DNA from: Sophora flavescens
Taxonomy: Eukaryota > Streptophyta > Magnoliopsida > Fabales > Fabaceae
Reading direction: 5' to 3'
Length of the DNA: 64,000 nt
Assembly (NCBI GenBank): GCA_030762895.1
Contig: CM061062.1
Coordinates: 284,886,397-284,950,396, forward strand
This document shows positions 11,300 to 20,944 of this stretch, in pieces. The stretch's first letter is position 1; every line of letters starts with the position of its first letter. The position numbers and the translations under genes are program-made. The notes under the pieces were generated by a model that was not told the DNA's origin, did no database searches, and worked only from the letters and a program-made list of their open reading frames with translations.

Positions 11300-11979
11300 T
11301 ATATATCATTTATACGACGTTTCACTTTCAATGAAAACATTTTTTTAACAGTCCCCCACAAGTATTTACACCCTACACAACAACATGTATTTACTTTTTC
11401 ATTTTCTTTTTTTTGACGTCAGTTGGCCTCTCCACTTTCTGTGAGTGCACTCGTTTATGTACACAACATGATTTGGTTGTTTCATCACGTCCCGCGTTTG
11501 TTGCCGCAATATTTCATCTCTCTTCTTTTTTCAGTTTACGTTTTGCCGCAATATTTCCGCAATATTGTGCTCTATCCACAGCTCGAGCCCGATGATCCAT
11601 GCGTAAACTAAACTCCTGCTGTTCTACCTTAGCTGGGCGGGCCCTCGGCGACGTTTGTAGTTCTGTAAGTGTAAGATGAGGCTTCCCTGGATTCTCCTGT
11701 TTCAAAGAGGAAAAAAAAAGTGAGTAATGAATAGGAGTGAATGAATATAAATGACTAATAGATTCTTCTAATGCTCTAAAAATACCAGGTAGCAGAGAAG
11801 AATGAATGAGGTACCATAAATTTAAGCACACACACAAGAGTAAGACAAAGACAACAATCGGGTAGCAGAGAGAGTACCTTGTTATCCAGTGGTCGAGCCT
11901 TGAATTTTGGCATTTTAGCCATTGTTTTTGCCTCAAGCTCAGCAGCAGGGTGAGTTGTATCAATTTCATGAACATAAAC
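11300..11979 (-). pseudogene. TPX2-like gene fragment, right copy
   Basis: This is the inverted copy of the fragment at 10315-10994. The first exon is 11979 down to 11878, the same 102-nt length as its partner. The second begins at 11696. It differs from the left copy around 11620-11640, where RARPAKVEQQEFS replaces RARKPLTQVQEFS, and a 2-nt deletion near 11515 ends the frame at KKEER. The left copy is therefore the less damaged of the two. Confidence 0.6.
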
Positions 11980-12957
11980 CTTTAAATACGGATACAAAGT
12001 TGAATAGATAAAATAAAAAGATTCAGAAACAAAAAGAGATTTGATTTGAAACATGAAATTAAGAAACAAAACAAACCTTTCTGGTGGTCAAACCCAATTT
12101 TGACAAAACATGATGTGTAACATTCAGAATCTGGAAAATCTTGAGGAGGCATGAAAGGAGATATTTCAGTTAAGACAAAAAGAATATACTAGTTAAATTT
12201 AAACAACAAACAAAAAGTGCGAAAATTTAAGCAAGCAACAGACCATAAGCATCGTGAACCTGCACCAATTTCTGACATTCGTAAAAATCATTTTAGAAAC
12301 CTGCTCTCACTGTATCTCTTTTGCTATTCTCGTCTGGTTCCTCCCCTATCTTAGATCGTCGGCTTATATAGATATTCTGCAGATAAAGATAAAATCAGCA
12401 TTAGTTATTGATTTAGAGGCAAAGAAGGAAAGGTATGATAGTATGCATAAAATGTTGCTCCATGATGTCCGCAAACTAGAAGGCAGAAAATGTTGCTCCA
12501 TGATGTCCGCAAATCACGCTTAGAATGGAACGGCGCCTCTGGAAGGTGAGTGTTTCTTGGAAGCAAAGAAGGAAAGGTATCAGAAGGCAGAAAAGGAAAG
12601 AAAATGTTGCTCTGATGTGCGCCCATGATGTCCGCAAATCACGTTTAGAATGGAATCCGCCTCTGATTTGCTTCTTGCAGCTAGGGTTTTAGAATGGAAG
12701 GGAAGGTGAGTGTATGTGGATACTGATCCGGGTTTGGCGGAGGAGAAGGCCACGACGGTGATTCGCATTGCTGTTGCTGTTGGAGGCTAGGGAGGAAGGA
12801 GATTTGCGCATTGCTGTTGCTTTTGGAGGCCAGGGAGGAAGGAGGTTTGGGGGTGGTGGTGCTGAGCGGCGAGCATAGTGGAAATGGAATGGGTTCTCAT
12901 ACTTTTAATTTTTTATTTTATTTTATAAATTTAGTCAAAAAGTAGAGGGGACATTTG

Positions 12958-12965
12958 ATCTAGTA
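12958..12965. repeat. Left target-site duplication of 7.2-kb insert
   Basis: ATCTAGTA directly precedes the hAT end at 12966 and matches 7 of 8 bases of TTCTAGTA at 20198-20205. The flanks on either side join up with uninterrupted left-arm sequence at about 9335-9345, so the pair marks the edges of the insert. Confidence 0.65.
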
Positions 12966-15900
12966 CAGTGTTATCGATGGCGGATGGCGGCCTATGGCGG
13001 CCGGCCAAAAATCCGCCATACATCATAGCGGATGGCGATGCGGCCATATGGCGGATGTCATGGCGGACAAAAAAAAATTATATATATATATACATTTACA
13101 TAACAAAAATTACAGAAATAAATATAAAATCCAAAACACTATCAACATAAGTAAAGAACCATAAACTAAATTGATAGAAAATGTCATATAAGTCTCATAA
13201 TTCAAATAGAAAATGTCATAAACCATCAAGTTCAAGACTTCATAATTCAAAATAACAACCAAATGATAAAAACAACATGACAAACACAAAGTAAATGGCT
13301 ATTCCTCTTCCTCAACCCCAACATAATCGATTTCTTGGTTATCTAATGGGGCATATCCCTCTTCCTCTTCTCCATCAGATTTCTCAAAAACAAGTAACTC
13401 TTGTTCATCTTGGATGCCTCGAATCATCCTCAAATTCTGATTCTTCACTTGGATCAACTGCTATCTCTTTCCCCTTGCCCTTACTCCCCTTAGAGGTTGA
13501 AGTAGCACCTGGACCTTTGTTAGAAGCTTTGGCAGCAGCTGCAACACTTGATGCTCCTTTTCTTTTCCTTGTTTTCTGCCTAGTAAGTGTTGTAGGCTCT
13601 CCAACCCCCGAAGCCTCATAAACAGTTCCCCAATTTAGTGTGTCATCATCATCAAAAACCAACTCATTCCCAGCATCATCATTATTATCATCCATCTCTC
13701 CAACTAACCACTCATTACACTCATCAATGTCATTGAGTGTAATTGGGTCAATTTCATATTTAATACTATGTCTATGATGGAGTTGTTGGTTATATTTGAC
13801 ATAAACCAAATCATGCAACTTCTTATGGTCAAGCCTATTTCTCTTTTTTGAGTGAATCTGAAACATAAATATAATTGAAGTGTTAATACTTAATTAGGCT
13901 TGACCACACTTATAAAATAAACTCAAGATACTTACTTGCTTGAATACACTCCAATTGCGCTCACATCCAGATGCGCTACATGTCAAGCTCAAAATCTTGA
14001 TAGCCAATTGCTGCAAATTTGGAGCCGAGAAGCCATACATTCGCCACCATTGAGCTACAAAATCAGAGTGTATGACTTAGAATTTAAACATTAAACTTAA
14101 AAGAATTGAAATAGTGAAATTATTAGAAGATGGGGTCTTAGTTTCTCACCAGGAGCAACGACTTTTCTCTGTGTTATTGCAAATTCAGAACCAAAGACAC
14201 CGCTGGCAGTCTTATAAATAGGCAACTCGGCTAGTATCTTAGCTTGCACATCCTTACTTGGCACCAACCTAGAGATGCAAGCATACAACCCATTGTGAAC
14301 CTCCAAATCAAACTCCAAGCCAGGATTGGAATAGAAGAACTCCGGGTTTAAATAGTGACCAGCTGCGTGCAATGGACGATGAAGCTGACAATTCCATCTA
14401 TTGTCAATGATTTCAAAAACATCTTTGTATTTCCTTTCATTGTTGTTGAAAGACTTCATAATTGCTTCTTTGGCCTTGTCCATTGCTTCATAAATATATC
14501 CCATGGCTGGTTTTCTTTCACCATCAACAAGTCGAAGCACTCGTACAAGAGGAGCCATGACTTTAAGAATATTAACCACATTTTTCCAAAATGAAGGCAT
14601 AAGAACAACCTTCGATGCTTGCCTCCCCTTAGCTTCCTTGGATAGCTTGTTTTTGCTCCACTCATCGGAAGTAAACATTTTTCTAAGATTGGCTTTTTCT
14701 CCATGAAGTCTCTCCAATGATAAAAATGAGGTAGCAAATCGAGTAACCCCATGCCTTACCAATTCCCTCTTGTTTGTGAATTGTCTCAACAAACTCAAGG
14801 TACTTGAATGACTGTAGATAAAACCAACAAGACCAATTCCCCTTTGAATTGTCTTCTTTATCAAAGGAATCTTTCCAATGTCTTCAAGCATTAAGTCCAA
14901 GCAATGGGCTGCACAAGGAGTCCAGTAAAGATTTGGTCTCTTTTCTTCTAACATCTTTCCAGCTAGAACATAGTTGCTTCCATTATCTGTAATGATCTGA
15001 ACAACTTTCTCCTCTCCAATCTCCTCTACAATAGAATCAAGCAACTCAAACAATTTCTCACCGGTCTTCACAAATGCTGAGCCATCAATTGACTTCACAA
15101 ACATCGTCCCAGCTGGAGAGTTCACCAAGAAATTAATAATGCATCTTTGCTTTCTATCAGTCCATGCATCCGACATAATAGAGCAACCATGTTTTCTCCA
15201 CTGCTCCTTGTGATTTTTCAACAAATCTTCAGTGTGTTCCATCTCCATGTGTAAGAGTGGAACTCTAATAGCATGATAAGTAGGAGCTGGTAGATGTCTA
15301 CCAAAGGCACCAACTGCTTCAAGCATTTCTTGAAAGCTTTCCAACTTAATACAGTTAAATGATAAACCAGCCTGATACCAAAAATGAGCAATTTTTTGAT
15401 GGACCAGAAGAACTGCTTTCTTTACACATGCCTCTCTAATGTTAGCTTGCCTCATTTCCTCCTTCTTCCTTTTACCAATTGCAGCTGGTGCAGCTGGTTT
15501 CCTGACAAAGAGATCAATAGGCCCCTTTTTAGCAACTTTTTTCTTCCCTGTAGAAGCAGAACTTGCAGCAGCAGCAGCACTAGTAGGTGTCATTTCCATC
15601 TCATCTTCACTACTCTCCACATAGAGTAGACTCTCAATTTCAGCTCCAGCACTTGGAACATAAACATAGTTGCTGTCTAGATTCTTCCTCTCTTTGAAAA
15701 GTGTCCAAAGCTCTTCTCTAACTTCTTTTGGACACTTGGTACAAGCAGCTACATTCCCCTTCTTGCCCATTAAGTGCTGTTTGGCTCTAGTGATCCCTCC
15801 CTTCATGACTTTTGAACAGAAAGTACACACAACCGAGTTTGTGTCTCCTTCTTGCAATGGAAAGCAGTATTTCCATCCAACATCAGCTCTGGAGGAGGCC

Positions 15901-16396
15901 CTTGAAGCATCAGAAGAAGGTGGTTCGGCTGCCATTTTCGAAAATGGCTGAAAAAAGGAGAAAGGAAGAGATGCTTGCTGGTCGCCGGTCCAAGGGAGGT
16001 CGCCGGAGGTCAGTGGTCAGCGGACGGTGGTAGGTCGAAAGTGGGTGTCGCCGGAGAGTGGGTGGCCGTGTGGGAGAAAAACGAAATGGGAGGAAGGGAA
16101 GCGTCTGCGTCTGCGATCGCGATCGTGTTTGGAAGGAAAGGGTCTGCGTGCGATAACGTTTTAGGGTTTATTTGTCATTTGGGCCGGGTCGGGTCGGCTA
16201 AACGGGTCGGGTTTGCGACAAAAGACCCAAACAGCTCGCCATTTCCGCCGTGACCGCCATGGCCGCCATGCGCCATGCGGCCGCCACGACCCGCCACGAG
16301 GAATCCGCCACGCCACCGCCTTGGGATGGTGGTTCCCCCAAATTCCGCCACCGATTTCCGCCATGGCGCCGCCATGGCGGTTTTTTGACAACACTG
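12966..16396 (-). mobile_element. Autonomous-looking hAT transposon
   Basis: The ends are CAGTGTTATC at 12966 and GACAACACTG at 16396, a 10-bp terminal inverted repeat with one mismatch. Both subterminal regions are packed with GGCGG/CCGCC motifs (about 12978-13070 and 16240-16382), typical transposase-binding clusters of plant hAT elements. The element is 3431 bp and encodes one transposase on the minus strand. The 8 bp outside its two ends do not match each other (ATCTAGTA left, AGTGTATC right). The left 8 bp instead match TTCTAGTA at 20198-20205. Confidence 0.9.
13405..15935 (-). CDS. hAT transposase (BED finger, DUF659, dimerisation domain)
   Basis: Three exons join in frame: 15935-14150, 14054-13936 and 13857-13405, with lengths 1786, 119 and 453 nt, GT-AG borders, 785 codons and a stop. 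The N-terminus carries a BED-type zinc finger (VCTFCSKVMKGGITRAKQHL, with a further CTKC). A DUF659-like catalytic region follows at about residues 250-365 (SDAWTDRKQRCIINF, IITDNGSNYV, TPCAAHCLDLMLEDI). The second exon encodes the hAT C-terminal dimerisation motif (QWWRMYGFSAPNLQQLA, SGCERNWSVFK). The C-terminus is acidic, then basic. Length and domain order suit a full-length, possibly active transposase that excises and inserts its own element. No internal stop is present. Confidence 0.9.
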
Positions 16397-16715
16397 AGTG
16401 TATCCTGTTTCCAGTAAAAAGGAAAAACAAGATACATTTACATAATTTCTTCAAGCTAAAGCTAAAAAACAAAACATTTGTTAACTATGCTCAGGTGCAG
16501 TTTGAGGATCTAAATTTAATTTAATACTGAAAAAATAATGACGAAAAACAATATGGAAGAAGCTCATCAATTTTTTTTCTGTCAAACCAATCAATCATCA
16601 ATCATTACTACAATGAGGCAAATAATAGCAATTTCTTTCATTAAAAAACTTTCTACCACAACAACAACAAAAACAACAACAACAACAATAATAATAATAA
16701 TAAACGAAAAGCAAC
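16397..16715. other. Hydrolase intron remnant next to hAT end
   Basis: This is non-coding. It contains a CAA/ATA microsatellite at about 16656-16704 and follows the donor of the last hydrolase exon. The remaining intron and 3' exons are missing because the hAT end begins at 16396. Confidence 0.6.
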
Positions 16716-18070
16716 CTTGATTGTATTCAGGTCCATTATGTCAAATTTTGCCTTCTTTTGAATTGCTCTTCGCATGTATTGGATTGCAAACTTCACCTGT
16801 AAAAAAGAAAAATGAAACAAAATCAGCATAATAATAATGCCACAAATCTTTTGTCCCCAAGAAAACTTTAGGCAATTATGCTTCATCATTAGTTCTACAT
16901 GTAAATGATTTATCGATAAATGGGGAGTCCTTTTTGGTACTGACAAGACTATTTATTCTTGTGATAAGAACAAAACAAGCGATGGCATGAAATCAGGTGC
17001 TCGCCAGGTGTATAAAGTATTTAAACTACTCTCCTAATAAGATCTAAACATACTTAACTTAGACATACTAACTTCCAGATATTTTCTACCCTCTAGCAAA
17101 AGTATTTATCATTTATGGCAGTAGCAACCTGAATAAGTTATAGGTTTTATAAGTGAATGAAAGTAAGTAATGCAACCTCTCTTCCAGAAGCCTCAAGAAC
17201 CCTAGGCCTTTAATGGAGTTTCCTACAAGTTAGAAGAAGTCCTAGCATTGTTACGAGAAATTACTAGCTTGTTTTGCCAAATTTTTGCACAGTTTTAATA
17301 GCTTTCTGGTTTACTGGCGTTTCAGACAGGATGGACAGGGAAGTTCATTGGTAGCGATATGCCATCTTCCTCCAATCAAACTTTGGTCATGATATCAGGT
17401 CACACACCATAGATAGATTATTTCTATAGAAGGTATTCTCATTTTCACCCAAAAAACAATATGCCATACTCACAGTGAACTTTGGGAGACGGATTTTATA
17501 TGTATCTACAAGTTCCATCATCAAATCAACCAAATCAGAGAAGGGACTGTCTAAAACCATCCCTGCAATTGAAGGATCCTCAGCTCCATACATAAGGCTG
17601 CAAGGAATAACATCATTAATGGCGTGAACAAAAATAAATACATACATGAGTTTCTACCCCAAAAAAGAGAGATCATTTCCAAAAGTCTACACAAATTCAG
17701 AACTGCGAACTACTTTCATGCTTCAAACAAGCATACATGAATATATTATAAGGTTCTTCATCCTTAGGTTAAGAACTAGTGCTAACTGCTAAGTAAATGA
17801 TGAAAACCTACCTAGTAACAGCTCCCATCGAGCGGCCCCACAAGCCGATCAAAGAGACATTTCCATCATCCCGCAGATAGTTGACCACAGTCCTTAGATC
17901 ATCCTTCTGAGAAGGGTCAAGAATGTTAATCAATCATTTCATAATATAGAATGAAAACAAAGAGCATTTCTTGTTCTACAGTGATAGAAGAAATTTTTGA
18001 AAAATTAAGGACAAGTGTCCTGCTCAGGCATACAAGTTTCTTAATTTCTAGATGTTGATATAGATATAGC

Positions 18071-18256
18071 AAAAGGGCATCTGATGCTATAAAGCTCCCG
18101 CTATTCACAGGGTCAAAGGAAGGGTCAGACCCACTATGTGGGTCTATAGTAGGCAGCCTTACCTTGCATTTGCAAGAGGTTAATTCCACCATGCAAACTT
18201 GTGACCTTCTTGTCACGTGGCAACAACTCAAACCTTTATGCCAAGGCTCCCCTTCT
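18071..18256 (-). mobile_element. Au-type tRNA-derived SINE
   Basis: On the minus strand the element starts GGGGAGCCTTGGC, has an A-box-like segment and a diverged B box (GGTCACAAGTTTGCATGG), then GCAAGGTAAGGCTGCCTAC, and ends GCATCAGATGCCCTTTT. This is the layout of the Au SINE family known from many plants. It lies in the hydrolase intron between 17906 and 19547. It is diverged in the B box, so an old copy. Confidence 0.8.
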
Positions 18257-18755
18257 GTTTATCAATTACTGGTGTGTATTGTGACTAATGTGCATGGAAG
18301 ATCGCAGAAGGGAAATAAGAACTTTGAATTGTCAATTAGCTCTTCCATTTCATGCACTTCTCAAATTAACTCATAATAACAAAACGACAAAAAAGTGGTT
18401 TCCACCACTTTGACAGACCATTGACTTATCCAACGACCATCTAAGTTTTTGCAAATACGAGCTGAAATCTGATAAATTTTTTCTAGCTGTGTAGCATTAC
18501 TCATAAAATTACCCCACAAGAGGGCATAAATGACACGATAATAAGACTAAGGAATATGATCGCTAATGATAAAGCTAGATTTTATATCTTTTAAGCAAAT
18601 ACTAACCAGTGCCCTAAGAGCACTGGTTAAGAAATCAAAATAAAAAGATTGTCTTGGATAATGATGTAATTCATATATTGAAAATTCATAAGTTGTAGTT
18701 TTCCATAAAAACTTTCCATATTTTGATTCCTTAATACTGTCCTGGTTAGCAAAAT

Positions 18756-19415
18756 CTTGGTTGTCAGACTCGCAAGTTGACTCGTAGAATCGAGCCAAAT
18801 CTGGTTAACTCGCAGGTGGAATCGAAATCTGAGCAAACTCGGTCAAACTCGGTTTGACTCGGTCAAACTCGCTCGAAATCGCGAGTCTAGGTGCGAGTCA
18901 CCGAGTTTGCTTGTTTTATTTAAAATTTTCCAAAACTCAGCCAAACACCAAGATTACTGTCGCAAACCTGCCGTGCCGTCACTTTGCTCCACTGCGAGAC
19001 CGTCGCATTTTGATGCCAGGAGCCGTCGCGAGCCCGTCATTTTGCCTCCTTGAGCTCATAGCTCCAGCCTGCCATCCCTCGCCTCCACAAAGGCAGCCGT
19101 GTGAAGGGCTGCCCTTCCGTTGCTGTTGCACGCCGTCTTTGTTGTTGTTGGTCAGGGACCCTTCAATCTCTAGGTTTAGGGTTTAGGGAAGAAGAGGGGG
19201 TTGAGCCCTAAAGGCCCATCTAGTTAATTAAAATTAAAAACAATCAAACATCAGTAAATAGTTTGGGCTGGTTGAGTCAAAAAAAAAGTTTGGGCTGGTA
19301 AGCTCCATAGGTCCTATTATTATTATCATAGTAATAATTATTCCAGTAAAAAAAATTATAATAGTAATACTTATAATAATAATTGTTTGGATTTGGATTA
19401 TTATTATGATGTTAC

Positions 19416-19452
<37 letters not shown>

Positions 19453-19503
19453 TGTCGAGTTTATGTGTCGAGTCTACCTAGACTCGCGAGTCTGACAACC
19501 TTG
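18756..19503. mobile_element. Non-autonomous hAT-like element
   Basis: The ends are CTTGGTTGTCAGACTCGC and, inverted, CAAGGTTGTCAGACTCGC. The flanking 8-bp direct repeats are AGCAAAAT (18748-18755) and AGCAAAAC (19504-19511). Subterminal ACTCGCGAGT/CGAGTC motifs repeat many times. The interior is 748 bp with a GC-rich core at 18960-19190 and a TA repeat at 19420-19448, and encodes no transposase. The terminal sequence differs from the 12966-16396 element, so it belongs to another hAT family. Confidence 0.85.
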
Positions 19504-19673
19504 AGCAAAACCCAATCTTTTAAAAGGTTATTGAGAAAGCACTTACTTCATTCCAGCCTAGAGTGACATGCTCCCCACCAGAAAGCCCAGATCCCGAGAA
19601 ATCCAGAGTAAAAACTGTAATATTTGAAGGAAGTAAAATTATAGCAGCTTCACTGGCATCAACCCTGCATCCA

Positions 19674-20197
19674 CTGTCATAAACATTACACCCAGTCAGC
19701 ATGACCCTATAAAATTGAAATCTATAAACTAAGCAACAAACAAACATCAACCATCCAAGAACGTCACCGAAGAGATTAGAATTTATGAGCATCTAAATTC
19801 ATATAATATCATATAATATTCAAACCAACTAAAAAAGCTCTACAGTTTTTACTATATCATAACCCAGCTAACTATATAAGTATAATTAAATGTCACATTT
19901 ATCACTTCTTTGCTTTCTTTTTATGCTGAATCATCTATAATACATGTTCTTATGCACAAAGGATTGTGAAAGAATATACTTTTTGTCTGTCAAAAATATT
20001 ATAATCAAAATTATGAAATTAACATACTTATGTGAAAATGAAGCAATCCCCATACAATCATCACCTTGTCAAATCTCTATAAATCTATACAGCTAAATAA
20101 AAAAATAATGAAAAGAAAGGGCTTATATACCCTGGTAGAAAATGTGCAAACCAATTAGCATTTGAGATCGAAGTGCAAGTACCAATGCATCAGACAA
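19674..20197. other. Hydrolase intron sequence at distal end of insert
   Basis: AT-rich non-coding sequence upstream (minus sense) of the first captured hydrolase exon. No preceding exon could be found before the insert ends at 20197. Confidence 0.5.
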
Positions 20198-20205
20198 TTC
20201 TAGTA
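20198..20205. repeat. Right target-site duplication of 7.2-kb insert
   Basis: TTCTAGTA is the partner of 12958-12965. The right-arm sequence resumes immediately after it (AATTAATGTCACAAAATCAC, the complement of left-arm 9315-9335). No clear hAT end lies just before it; the bases are CATCAGACAA. Confidence 0.6.
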
Positions 20206-20940
20206 AAACAAAATTAATGTCACAAAATCACATAAATATTTTTTCATATATCTTAGGATATCCTACATGTTCTTTTAGGATTTATTTTTTATAATGATTT
20301 GATTCTTTATCTTATTAAGATTATGATTCTATTTTTATTATAAATAGGATTATTGAGGTTATCTTTTATAACCAGATCATCACTATATCAATTCACTATC
20401 AATCTTATTACTAGTGTATGGACATGTGTCATGCATGGACGGGATATGCTATTTTTTTATAATTCTATATATATAATTGATAATTTCACTTTTTTTTTGG
20501 AAATTATATACCAAAATTTGTTAAAAAATATATTTTATCTTAACTGTCGATCACAAAATGTAACATATATTAACTTAATAACTATTATTGATAATATAAT
20601 AAAGATAATGACTCTTAAGTGTAAATAGTAAGTTATGCACTCTAGCATGTTACTCGCACATAGAATATCACAATATTTATGTAATATAAAAACACAAATA
20701 TAAAAAATGTTTGCATGTGAAGAAAAAAATATAAAGGAATAATACTGTTAATTTAAAAATAAAATTTAATGATGATACAAAAACATAATGTATGTAAATA
20801 AAATAAAATAAAATATTGTGATTAATCAAAAAGATATTATCTCTTTTTTCACTCTTGCAACTAATTGAGTAAGCATGAAATGACAATAATAACCATCCAT
20901 TTAGACAGTGAAGACACTGACCAAATTAGCAGGTCAATAT
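20206..20940 (-). repeat. AT-rich dispersed repeat, copy 2
   Basis: Reverse complement of copy 1 (8607-9340) with small indels. It joins the truncated PNG1 exon at about 20941-20946 through a short AT filler, marking the deletion of the 7513-8606 equivalent. Confidence 0.8.
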
Positions 20941-20944
20941 AAAT

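Larger units (their letters stand above)
16716..19673 (-). pseudogene. Captured alpha/beta-hydrolase gene fragment, four exons
   Basis: Four exons with GT-AG borders and matching phases form one open stretch of about 142 codons: 19673-19547 (PSNITVFTLDFSGSGLSGGE), 17906-17812 (LIGLWGRSMGAVT), 17597-17474 (EDPSIAGMVLDSPFSDLVDL) and 16796-16716 (VKFAIQYMRRAIQKKAKFDI). GRSMG is the nucleophile elbow with the catalytic Ser. DSPFSD contains an Asp in the region where the family's acid residue can lie. The sequence resembles plant S33-type alpha/beta hydrolases. Exons upstream (CHGNSG region) and downstream (catalytic His region) are absent, cut off at 20197 and at the hAT end, so no complete enzyme is encoded here. 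The splicing-competent exons suggest recent capture. Confidence 0.85.

Noticed and set aside
15384..16033. Plus-strand open frames opposite the hAT transposase
   Set aside because: Shadows of the 785-codon minus-strand gene.
16240..16382. CpG-rich promoter of a host gene (CCGCC-rich block)
   Set aside because: It is the subterminal repeat region of the hAT element and mirrors the block at 12978-13070.
18071..18256. A tRNA gene, from the A/B-box-like motifs (also at 56078-56277)
   Set aside because: No cloverleaf or anticodon arm. The bodies and tails match SINE architecture.
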